Assembly: GCA_964615375.1 (NCBI GenBank)
Contig: CAZTOW010000002.1
Location: 186,001 to 250,000, forward strand
From: CAZKWG01 sp964615375
GTDB taxonomy: Bacteria; Myxococcota_A; UBA796; CAZKWG01
Reading direction: 5' to 3'
DNA length: 64,000 nucleotides
Translations under genes and position numbers: made by a program
The notes under the pieces: model-generated
Seen by the model: the letters and a program-made list of their open reading frames with translations, nothing else
Told to the model about the DNA's origin: nothing
Database searches by the model: none
Shown here: piece after piece, positions 36,704 through 44,831 of the stretch
Numbering within the stretch: position 1 is the stretch's first letter
How the letters are laid out: every line of letters begins with the position of its first letter

Positions 36704-39049
36704 TCAGCGCCGCTCCATGGCCGCGGCGATGGTCGCCGCGCGGCCCGCCACGATGGCCCGCAGGTTCTGCCACTCCGGCTCGGCGCGCAGGGGCTCCAGC
36801 GTCGGGCAGCGGTCCATCCAGAAGAGGTCGTGAAGACTGGAGTCCACCGCCTGACGCAGGGCGCGCAGCCCGAGGCGCGGCGCACCCGCCACCGTGAGCA
36901 CCTCGGCCAGGAGCTGGCGACGCACCGCGTTCAGCAGGCTGAGATCGCCCGTGGGTGGCGCCTCCAGCTCACGCAGAGCGCCCTCGGGCACATCCCCCAG
37001 GTCCCGGGCCTGCCTGAACCAGGAGATGAAGTCCGTCACCATGCGTGTCGTAGGCGTGAACGCCTCCAGGCGGGCGGGGACCACGAAGTCGCGTCCCGGC
37101 GCCCAGAAGGAGATCCGGGCGCAGGTCAGCGCCATGATGTCCTCACCCTTCGCGCCGGGCTTGATGGTCTCGACCTGCTCATCCACGAGCGACCACTGCC
37201 CCAGCAGCCCGTACAGGCGGACGAGATCCACCCTTGGTTGTATACCGTCCGGGTCGATGGCCACCGCCGCCAGCAGGTGCTCGCGCGCGAGCTCCACCCG
37301 CCCGACCTCCAGGGCGAGGCTCCCCAGCATCTGCTGGGCGCGGAAGGTGCCCGGCGCGCGGCGCACGGACTCCTGGAGCGCGCGGGCGGCCTCCGCCGGG
37401 TTGCCCGTGTAGAGGTGGGCGTTGGCCAGGGCGAGCCAGGCGTCCCCCTGGTGGGGAGCCAGCTTCACCGCCTCGTCCGCCGCCTGACGCATCCGCTCCA
37501 GCGTGGCCCGGAGCGCCTCCCCCTTGCGCTGCTCGAAGAAGGCCTGCCGGCCCAGCGCCATCGCGTAGACCGCCAGGGCGTCCGCGTTGTGCGGCTCGCG
37601 GGCCAGCGCCTGCTCCAGCAGGGAGACGGCCTCCCCAGGCCCCAGATCCCAGCCCGCGCGCAGGACGTGGCGGGCGCGCAGGTAGAGCTCCAGCGCCACC
37701 GGATCTCCCGGCTCCGCCCGCGCCGTGCCCGGCAGCTCCGCCGCCAGCGCCTCGGCGATGGCCCGCGCCACCTCCTCCGCCACCATCAGCGCGTCCCCGT
37801 CCTGGCAGCGGAAGCGCCTCGCCCAGAGCTGGAAGCCGTCGCTCACCCCGATGAGGCGCACGGCCAGGACCACCTCGCCCGCGCGCCGCCGCACGGTCCC
37901 CTCGACCACGGCCTGCACGTCCAGCGCGCGCCCCGCCGCCAGCGCCCCCCCCGGCGCGCGCGCCCCCAGCGTGGCCGAGAGCGGTCGCACCCGCAGCCCG
38001 CGCGTCGCGGAGAGCGCGTCGATGATCTCCTCCGTGAGGCCCTCCGCCAGGTGGGCGTCCTCCGAGGAGCCGGCGTTCCCGAAGGGCAGCACCGCCAGGG
38101 AGGGCGTGGTGGGCGCGGGGACCATGCCCACCGGGTTCGGCGTCGGCCGCCGCCCCGCGCTGAGCTCGATCTCCTCGAGCTCGGCCTGCACGGCGGACGC
38201 GGCCACGGGTCTCCCTTCGGGCCTCGGCGAGAGCAGGCGCACGATGACGCTGGCCAGCTCCTCGGGGACGCGGGCGAGCTGGCGCGGATCGGGAGGCGGC
38301 ACGCGCAGGCGCGCGGCGGGATCGCGCCGGAGCTCCGGGTCCGCCCAGGGGCTACGGCCGGTGACCACCTCGAAGAGCACGACGCCCAGCGCGTACAGGT
38401 CGGTCCTCGCGTCCGCGGTCCCCAGCTCCACGAGCTCCGGCGCCATGAAGCCCGGCGTGCCCGCGACCAGCCCGCCGCCGCCGCCCATAGCCCGCGCCAC
38501 GCCGAAGTCGGTGATCGCCACCCGCCCCTGATCGTCCAGGAGCAGGTTCTCCGGCTTGAGATCGCAGTGCAGCACGCCCGCGGCGTGGGCGGCGGAGATG
38601 CCTGCGGCGACCTGGCGCGCGATCAGCAGCGCGCGGTCCAGCGGGAGCTGCCCCTCCTCGGCCAGGATCCGCCGCACCGAGCGCCCGCGGATGAGCTCCA
38701 TCGTCAGGTAGTAGTCGCCGTCGTGCTCACCGAGGTCGAAGGTCCGCACCACGTTGGGGTGCGAGATCCGGCGGGCGAGCTTGACCTCCTGCCGGAAGCG
38801 CGTGAGCACGCCCGGCTCGTCCAGCAGCTCGCGCCGCAACATCTTGAGCGCGACCTCGTCCTCCAGCACGGCGTCCCACACGCGGTAGACCGCGCCCATG
38901 CCGCCGCTGCCCAGGAGCCCCAGCACCCGGTAGCGCCCGAAGAGCTCCGCCCCGCGCCCGGTGGACGCGGTCGACAGGTCGCGGTCGAGCAGCTCGACGA
39001 GCGTGATCTGCTCGATGCCCGCGGGCGGGTGCTTCTCGGATGCTTGCAT
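36704..39049 (-). CDS. Ser/Thr protein kinase with TolB/FlgO-like domain and TPRs
   Basis: A 781-residue protein. Kinase domain at about residues 40-300: P-loop GLLGSGGMGAVYRVWD, catalytic Lys69 (VALKML), catalytic loop HCDLKPEN at 161-168 (Cys where most kinases have Arg, so non-RD), DFG at 181-183 and GTPGFMAPE. Residues about 330-460 resemble the TolB-like fold found in kinase and adenylate cyclase tails (LAVLPFGNAGSSEDAHLAEGLTEEI..LSATRGLRVR). The rest is TPR-type helices. There is no membrane helix. Non-RD kinases often do not need activation-loop phosphorylation. Confidence 0.9.
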   Translation of the reverse strand: MQASEKHPPAGIEQITLVELLDRDLSTASTGRGAELFGRYRVLGLLGSGGMGAVYRVWDAVLEDEVALKMLRRELLDEPGVLTRFRQEVKLARRISHPNVVRTFDLGEHDGDYYLTMELIRGRSVRRILAEEGQLPLDRALLIARQVAAGISAAHAAGVLHCDLKPENLLLDDQGRVAITDFGVARAMGGGGGLVAGTPGFMAPELVELGTADARTDLYALGVVLFEVVTGRSPWADPELRRDPAARLRVPPPDPRQLARVPEELASVIVRLLSPRPEGRPVAASAVQAELEEIELSAGRRPTPNPVGMVPAPTTPSLAVLPFGNAGSSEDAHLAEGLTEEIIDALSATRGLRVRPLSATLGARAPGGALAAGRALDVQAVVEGTVRRRAGEVVLAVRLIGVSDGFQLWARRFRCQDGDALMVAEEVARAIAEALAAELPGTARAEPGDPVALELYLRARHVLRAGWDLGPGEAVSLLEQALAREPHNADALAVYAMALGRQAFFEQRKGEALRATLERMRQAADEAVKLAPHQGDAWLALANAHLYTGNPAEAARALQESVRRAPGTFRAQQMLGSLALEVGRVELAREHLLAAVAIDPDGIQPRVDLVRLYGLLGQWSLVDEQVETIKPGAKGEDIMALTCARISFWAPGRDFVVPARLEAFTPTTRMVTDFISWFRQARDLGDVPEGALRELEAPPTGDLSLLNAVRRQLLAEVLTVAGAPRLGLRALRQAVDSSLHDLFWMDRCPTLEPLRAEPEWQNLRAIVAGRAATIAAAMERR

Positions 39050-39168
39050 GTCGCCGCTGCCACGTCCGGCGCAGGGAGCGCGCCGCCCCTAAGCGTGCCC
39101 GGAGTTTGTGTACTGTCAAGCACGCGCGAGGTCGATCTCCCTGGTGTCTGGCCCCGCGACGTGAGAAC

Positions 39169-41055
39169 ATGCGGCTCCCCCCTCGCCTTCCCGGAGCCTC
39201 CCAGCCCCTGGGACAGGAGGCCCCCGTGCGCTCGCCCGAAGAGGCCACCCGCGCGACGCTCCGCAGCCTCGCGCGCCGCGATCCAATTCAGGAGGCGGAC
39301 CCCGGCACCCCCTCCCGGATGCGCTCCCGCGCTCCCTGGACCGTCCCGCTCGGCCTGCGGATCCGCGTGCTCCTGGGCTGGCTCTCGCTCGGGCCGGAGC
39401 TGGCCCTCGGCGCCCTCTGGGACCTGCTGCGCGGTCGCGGCGGACCGGAGGCTCGCGCGGCGCGCCTCTGCCGGGGCCTCACCCGGAGAGGTCCGACCTA
39501 CGCCCGCTTCGGACAGTTCGCCGCCCGCCGCCTGGAGCTGCTGAGCCCGCCCTACCAGGCCGCCCTGGGACGCCTCAAGGACGTGGCGCCGCCGATGCCG
39601 GTCGAGCTCGCCACCGCCCGCGCCGCGAGCGCCGCCGGCGTGGACTTCGCCGAGATCTACGCCGTCTTCGACCCGGTCCCCATCGCCAGCACCGCCGCCG
39701 CCTGCGCCTACCAGGCCATCCTCACCGACGAGCGCAAGGTGGTGGTGAAGGTGCGCCGCCCCGAGGCCCTGGCCGCCTTCGGCGCGCACCTCTTCGCCGT
39801 CGGCGTCATCGCCTGGACCTTGGAGGCGACCAGCCTGGTGCGGCCGGGCTCCTTCCGCCAGGTGATCAACGAGCTCCGAGAGATGGCGACGGGAGACCTT
39901 GACTTTCGCGGTGTCGCCCGATCCCATCGAATCTTTCGCAAGCGCGCGCGTCAAGACAGGGTGCGGGCCGTGAGCGCCGCGCGCGTGCACCACCGCCTCA
40001 GCTCGGACGACGTCACCGTCAGCGAGTTCGTCTCCGGGATCCGCTGCAGCGAGGTGGTGGCGGCGCGGCGCTCCAAGGACCTGGCGCCGATGGCCCGCCT
40101 CCATGAGCTCGGCGTGGACCCGCAGCTCACGGCGCGCCGCCTGCTCCAGGCGAGCTGGTGGAGCTTCTTCGAGGGGCTGCTCTTCAACGTGGAGACCTCC
40201 CCCGCGGAGATCGTGGTGCGGCCCGGCGGGCGCGTGGTCTACGTGGACCTGGGCGACTGCGGCCACACGACCCCGGCCAACCAGCGGCTCCAACGCCGGA
40301 TCCTGGAGCGCATGTGGCGAAACGACGTGGGCGGCGCCGCCGAGTCGGCCGTGCAGCTCCTGAGCCCCATGCCCTTCATCGACGTCTACGAGTTCAAGAA
40401 GGCCATCGAGGCCCGGCTGTGGACGCAGCTCTACGCCATGCGCGACCGCAAGGCGCCCCCTCAGGACCGCACCGGCGCGGGCATCTGGCTGGCCATCCTG
40501 GAGTGCGCCCACGACTTCGGCGTCCCCGTGCGCATGGAGACCGTCCAGATGATGCGGGCCAGCGCCATGATCGACGCCCTGGTGGCCGATCTCTGGCCGG
40601 GAGTCAACTACTTCCGGGAGTTCGAGCGCTACCTGCGCCGCGCGCGCAAGCGCTCGGCCCGGCGGGTCTTCCGGCGCGCCAGCAAGGTCGCCGGGGAGAG
40701 CCCGGTGGTGCAGATCCTCAGCACGGCCGAGGAGGTCTCCGCCGCGGCCACCCGGCTCAGCTTCTGGGTGGAGACCGCCACCCGCAACCCGCCCGTGGAC
40801 TTCATGGCGGTCAGCAAGAAGGCCTCCTACGTGGCGAGCGTGCTGCTGCGCTTCGCCTCGATCCTGCTCGGGCTGGTGCTGGTCGTGGCCGTGGCGAACA
40901 TGGCCTTCCCCTCGCTGGGGGCGCCCTCCGACCTGCGCGCGCTCCTGCTCGCCGCGCTCAGCAACGGCTGGTTCATCGCCCTGGTCACGCTGCTGGGGGT
41001 GGCCGTGCTGCGCCGGATCCTCTTCCGCCTGGACGACATGGACCGTGACGACTGA
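39169..41055 (+). CDS. UbiB/ABC1-family protein lacking catalytic motifs (pseudokinase)
   Basis: A 628-residue protein. The UbiB pattern is recognisable: PIASTAAACAYQAILTDERKVVVKVRRP corresponds to the Ala-rich loop and Lys strand. The catalytic DxHPGN segment of the family is replaced by FNVETSPAEIVV (from residue 339), and the metal-binding DFG becomes VDLGDCG. The C-terminus has two membrane helices. The start at MRLPPRLPG was chosen over longer frames; MRSRAPW about 45 residues later is also possible. It overlaps the next, intact UbiB gene by 11 bp. It may be a regulatory subunit of that paralogue. Confidence 0.75.
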   Translation: MRLPPRLPGASQPLGQEAPVRSPEEATRATLRSLARRDPIQEADPGTPSRMRSRAPWTVPLGLRIRVLLGWLSLGPELALGALWDLLRGRGGPEARAARLCRGLTRRGPTYARFGQFAARRLELLSPPYQAALGRLKDVAPPMPVELATARAASAAGVDFAEIYAVFDPVPIASTAAACAYQAILTDERKVVVKVRRPEALAAFGAHLFAVGVIAWTLEATSLVRPGSFRQVINELREMATGDLDFRGVARSHRIFRKRARQDRVRAVSAARVHHRLSSDDVTVSEFVSGIRCSEVVAARRSKDLAPMARLHELGVDPQLTARRLLQASWWSFFEGLLFNVETSPAEIVVRPGGRVVYVDLGDCGHTTPANQRLQRRILERMWRNDVGGAAESAVQLLSPMPFIDVYEFKKAIEARLWTQLYAMRDRKAPPQDRTGAGIWLAILECAHDFGVPVRMETVQMMRASAMIDALVADLWPGVNYFREFERYLRRARKRSARRVFRRASKVAGESPVVQILSTAEEVSAAATRLSFWVETATRNPPVDFMAVSKKASYVASVLLRFASILLGLVLVVAVANMAFPSLGAPSDLRALLLAALSNGWFIALVTLLGVAVLRRILFRLDDMDRDD

Positions 41056-42775
41056 GGCGCCGACGGTGACCTTCCGGGCGCGGAGGCTCCCCCGGGCCTC
41101 CGTGGGCCTCGTGCTGCGGAGGCTCGCCCGGTGGAGCCTGGCCGGCGCGCGCCTCCTGGCCCGGCTCGCCGGGGATCTGGCCCGCGGCCGGCGCTCGCTC
41201 ACCCAGGTGGGCGTCCGCCTGCGCCAGAACTTCGAGGAGATCGGCGGCACCGCGGTCAAGCTCGGCCAGCAGCTCTCCATCCGCGTGGACATGGTGCCCT
41301 TCGAGGTCTGCGCCGAGCTTGCCCGCCTGAACGACCGGGCGGGCCCCATCCCGCTGGAGCAGGCCCTGGCCCGGTTGGAGGCCACGACCGGCCGCCCCAT
41401 CGCCGAGACCTTCCGGCGCGTCGAGCCCGAGCCCATCGGCGCGGCCTCCATCGCCGTGGTCTTCCTGGGCGAGCTGCTGGACGGGGAGAAGGTGGCGATC
41501 AAGGTGCAGCGCCCGGACGTCGCGCGCTCCTTCGCCGCGGATCTGAGCTGCTTCGACCTGATGTGCCGGCTGCTGGAGGGGCTGGCGGTGGTCAAGCCGG
41601 GCACCTTCAAGGCGCTGCGCAACGAGCTCCGCACCATGCTGCTGGAGGAGCTGGACTTCGTGGCCGAGGCCCGCTACCAGCGCCTCTTCCGGCGGGAGGT
41701 GCGCAAGGCGGGGATCGACTGGCTCGACGCGCCGCGCGTCCACCACGATCTGTGCGGCCCGGACGTGATCGTCTCGGAGTTCGCCTGGGGGATCCCCTGC
41801 GCGCTCGTCGTGGACGCCGTGGAGCGCCAGGACGAGGAGGCTCTGCGCGTGCTGCGCGGCCTCGACATCGACCCGAAGCTGCTCGGCGAGCGCGTCTGGC
41901 GCATGTCGCACTGGTCCAAGTACGAGTCGCTGCTCTTCCACGCCGACCCCCACCCGGGGAACATCCTGGTCCGACCGGGCAACAAGCTGGTCTTCCTGGA
42001 CTTCGGCGCCTGCGGCGGGATGACCGAGCGCACCCGCTACGACCAGCGCCACATCGTGCTGGCGGTCACCGAGTCGGACTTCCGGGGGATGGCGAACGCC
42101 GTGCTGGAGGACGTGATGCCCATGCCGCACGTCGACGTGGAGAGCGTGCGGCGCGACCTGGACCGCCACTTCGTGCAGTTCGTCCGCGGCGTCCGCGACC
42201 CGCGGGCCGAGTGGTGGGAGCGCTGCACCGCGCAGATCTTCGTGGGCTTCCTGCAGGTCACCCAGGTCTACGACATGCCGGTCCCCCTGGACCTGCTGCG
42301 CATCGTGCGCTCCACGCTGCTCTACGACACGCTGGCCGCCCGGCTGCACCGCAAGCTCTCCGACCGGGTCTTCCTGAGCTACCTCCGCCAGCGCAGCCGG
42401 AGGCTGGCGAGGCGCTTCGCCGCCCGCGCGAGCCGGGTCGGGCTCCGCGACGCCAGCGGCGCGCCGGGAGAGCACCTCTCGCTGGAGCGCCTGCTGGACT
42501 GGACGGTGGTGGGGCTGGAGGCGCTGAGCTGGCGTCAGGCGGCGGTGGCCAAGGGGGCGGTCGCCGCGCGCACGGCGCTTCAGCTCGGCGCGCTCACCCT
42601 GCTGTGGGCGGTCGGCATGCTGGTGAGCCTGCTGACGCGCGATCCCTCGCTCTGGCAGCGCCCGGGAGCGCTCGCCCTGGGCGCGCTGGAGCACCCTGCG
42701 ACCCTGGGCCTCTGTGCGCTCGCGCTGGTCTTCGTGCGCCGGGCGCGCTACCGTCTCGAGGACCAGGACGGGTGA
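41045..42775 (+). CDS. UbiB/ABC1 (AarF)-family atypical kinase/ATPase
   Basis: A 576-residue protein from a GTG start. KLGQQLSIRVDMVP resembles the family KxGQ motif, PIGAASIAVVFLGELLDGEKVAIKVQRP is the Ala-rich loop with catalytic Lys, HADPHPGNILV (residues 299-309) is the catalytic Asp/Asn segment and LDFGACG binds metal. Two C-terminal membrane helices follow. UbiB proteins act with isoprenoid lipids, notably in ubiquinone synthesis. No ubiquinone genes are nearby. The FAD enzyme gene starts 88 bp downstream on the same strand, so a link with the polyketide cluster is possible but unproven. Confidence 0.85.
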   Translation: MTTEAPTVTFRARRLPRASVGLVLRRLARWSLAGARLLARLAGDLARGRRSLTQVGVRLRQNFEEIGGTAVKLGQQLSIRVDMVPFEVCAELARLNDRAGPIPLEQALARLEATTGRPIAETFRRVEPEPIGAASIAVVFLGELLDGEKVAIKVQRPDVARSFAADLSCFDLMCRLLEGLAVVKPGTFKALRNELRTMLLEELDFVAEARYQRLFRREVRKAGIDWLDAPRVHHDLCGPDVIVSEFAWGIPCALVVDAVERQDEEALRVLRGLDIDPKLLGERVWRMSHWSKYESLLFHADPHPGNILVRPGNKLVFLDFGACGGMTERTRYDQRHIVLAVTESDFRGMANAVLEDVMPMPHVDVESVRRDLDRHFVQFVRGVRDPRAEWWERCTAQIFVGFLQVTQVYDMPVPLDLLRIVRSTLLYDTLAARLHRKLSDRVFLSYLRQRSRRLARRFAARASRVGLRDASGAPGEHLSLERLLDWTVVGLEALSWRQAAVAKGAVAARTALQLGALTLLWAVGMLVSLLTRDPSLWQRPGALALGALEHPATLGLCALALVFVRRARYRLEDQDG

Positions 42776-42863
42776 ACGGTGCCTTGCTCGTGGTAGACTG
42801 GGCGACGCCCCGCGGCGGCGGCCTGCAGGGTGACCGTTGAACCTGGCGACGGCGAGGTGCGAG

Positions 42864-44600
42864 ATGAGCGACGCGAGCGCGCGTTGGGACGTGGTGATCC
42901 TGGGGACCGGCATCGGCGGGAGCACGCTGGGGGCCATCCTGTCCAAGAACGGGATGCGCGTGCTGCTCCTGGAGAAGGCGGGCCACCCGCGCTTCGCCAT
43001 CGGCGAGTCCACGGTCCCGGAGACCACCTTCAACTTCCGCATCCTCGCCGCCCGCTACGGCGTACCCGAGATCGGGATGCTGTCCACCTTCCAGGCGGCG
43101 CGCCGGAACGTGGGGACCTCCTGCGGCGTCAAGCGGGCGTTCACCTTCATCACTCAGCGCGCGGGCGCGGAGCCCGGCGCGGACCAGTGCGACCAGTACT
43201 GCACGCTCAGCCCGCCGCTGGGGCCGGACCTCCACATGTTCCGGCAGGACGTGGACGCCTGGATGATGCACGTCGCCATGCGCTACGGGGCCACGGTCCA
43301 GCAGGGCGTGGAGGTCGTGGACGCGCGCTTCGAGGCCGACGGGGTCCACCTCCGCACCGCCGACGGCCGCGCGCTGGCCTGCGACTACGTGGTGGACGCG
43401 GGCGGCATCCAGGCCCTGCTGCCGCGCCTGCTGGGCCTGCGCGAGGAGCCTTGCCCGCTGCGCACGCGCTCGCGCGTGGTCTACACGCACATGGTCGGCG
43501 TGCTCCCCTACGACCGCTGCCACGCGCCGCAGGAGCAGCACGGGCTCACCATGCCCCTCTCCCAGAGCACGCTCCACCACCTCTTCCCCGGCGCCTGGAT
43601 GTGGGTGATCCCCTTCGACAACCACCCGGGCTCGACCAACCCGCTGTGCAGCGTGGGCCTGGTGATGGACGTGGACCGGCACCCGGCGGACGGGCGGTCC
43701 GGTGAGCAGGAGTTCCGCGACTTCATCGCCCCCTACCCTGCCCTGCGCCGGCAGTTCGACGGCGCGGTCGCCGCCCGCCCCTGGGTCAGCTCCGGCCGGG
43801 TGCAGTTCAGCTCCAGGACGATGGTGGGCGACCGCTTCTGTCTGCTGCCCCACGCCGCGGCCTTCGTCGATCCCTTCTTCTCCAGCGGGCTCGGGATCAC
43901 GATGGGCGCCATCAACGGCATGGCCTGGCGCCTCATCGCGGCGAAGAAGGACGGCGACTGGTCGGGCGCGCGCTTCGCCCCGGTGGATCATTGGACGCGC
44001 AGCAACATCGATTATTTCGACCGGCTGGTGCGCGGCTCCTACATCGCGTTCGGCGACTTCGACCTGTGGAACGCCTGGTACAAGCTGTGGATGACCGGGA
44101 CCATGTTCGGATCCTGCGGGGCGCTGGAGCTCATCGGCCGCTACCAGCGGAGCGGCGACCCGTCCGTCTTCGAGGCCTGCGAGCAGCAGCCCTTCCGCGG
44201 CATCCAGGCCACGGATCTGCCGCCCTACGCCGAGCTCTTCGGGAGCGCGTTCGCGGTGATGGAGGCGGTTCAGCGCGGCGAGACCAGCAGCGCCGACGCC
44301 CAGGCCCACATCTACAGGCTGCTGGGCGAGAGCGGACTCTGGCCCGCCACCTTCGGCCCCCCCAGCCGGGACGTGCGCACCTCCGGCTCCTTCCTGCTGG
44401 CCAGGCTCCCCGCGCTGCGGAGCTGGATGCTGGCGAACGAGCGGACGAAGCCCTGGTGTACCTACCTGGAGAACTTCACCTCGCTGGGGGTCATGCGCAT
44501 GGCGCTGGACGACCTCAACCAGGAGTGGAGGAGCCCGACCGGAGACGTGCGCATCCTGATGCGCGACCTCGTGTCCGCCTGGAACCAGGACTGGGTCTGA
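42864..44600 (+). CDS. FAD-dependent oxidoreductase of the flavin-halogenase-like family
   Basis: A 578-residue protein. GTGIGGS at 14-20 is the FAD dinucleotide fold, FAIGESTVPET at 44-54 matches the GExT/S segment of flavin halogenases, GAWMWVIPF (W245 to P250) is the WxWxIP motif and DPFFSSGLG from Asp336 is the conserved DPxxSxG. A catalytic Lys equivalent to PrnA Lys79 is not evident: the STFQAARRNVG region aligns loosely there. It could chlorinate the polyketide or act as an oxidase. The start is supported by GAGG 6 bp upstream; an in-frame TTG lies 27 bp earlier. It precedes the enediyne-type cassette on the same strand. Confidence 0.8.
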   Translation: MSDASARWDVVILGTGIGGSTLGAILSKNGMRVLLLEKAGHPRFAIGESTVPETTFNFRILAARYGVPEIGMLSTFQAARRNVGTSCGVKRAFTFITQRAGAEPGADQCDQYCTLSPPLGPDLHMFRQDVDAWMMHVAMRYGATVQQGVEVVDARFEADGVHLRTADGRALACDYVVDAGGIQALLPRLLGLREEPCPLRTRSRVVYTHMVGVLPYDRCHAPQEQHGLTMPLSQSTLHHLFPGAWMWVIPFDNHPGSTNPLCSVGLVMDVDRHPADGRSGEQEFRDFIAPYPALRRQFDGAVAARPWVSSGRVQFSSRTMVGDRFCLLPHAAAFVDPFFSSGLGITMGAINGMAWRLIAAKKDGDWSGARFAPVDHWTRSNIDYFDRLVRGSYIAFGDFDLWNAWYKLWMTGTMFGSCGALELIGRYQRSGDPSVFEACEQQPFRGIQATDLPPYAELFGSAFAVMEAVQRGETSSADAQAHIYRLLGESGLWPATFGPPSRDVRTSGSFLLARLPALRSWMLANERTKPWCTYLENFTSLGVMRMALDDLNQEWRSPTGDVRILMRDLVSAWNQDWV

Positions 44601-44736
44601 CCGCCGTCGGACACATTCTGGTCCCCTGCCTGCGCGCCCATCGGGCCGCAGGTTAACGGTCTCCCCCCAACCCTCCGCGCGATCCGCGCCGCTGACGCGA
44701 GCCCGTGAACGGACTGGCGACCGCGGCACCTTTCCC

Positions 44737-44767
44737 TTGACGATCCTCCTCCCTCGTGGCCTGTAGC
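44737..44767 (+). promoter_or_regulatory. Possible promoter upstream of unbV
   Basis: TTGACG at 44737-44742 with a weak -10 candidate TGTAGC at 44762-44767 (19-bp spacing, longer than usual). It lies in the 231-bp gap between the FAD enzyme and unbV, the only sizeable gap in the cluster and therefore the likely cassette promoter region. A second TTGACC lies at 44798-44803 but has no clear -10 box. No other gene is visible in the gap. Confidence 0.35.
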
Positions 44768-44831
44768 TTCAGGGTCGGCGGCACGACCTCTACAGGCTTG
44801 ACCTGACCTTACCTACCGACTGGAACCCAGA

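Noticed and set aside
39169..41055. Ordinary active UbiB kinase
   Set aside because: The DxHPGN and DFG equivalents are missing although the paralogue next door has both, so I call it degenerate.
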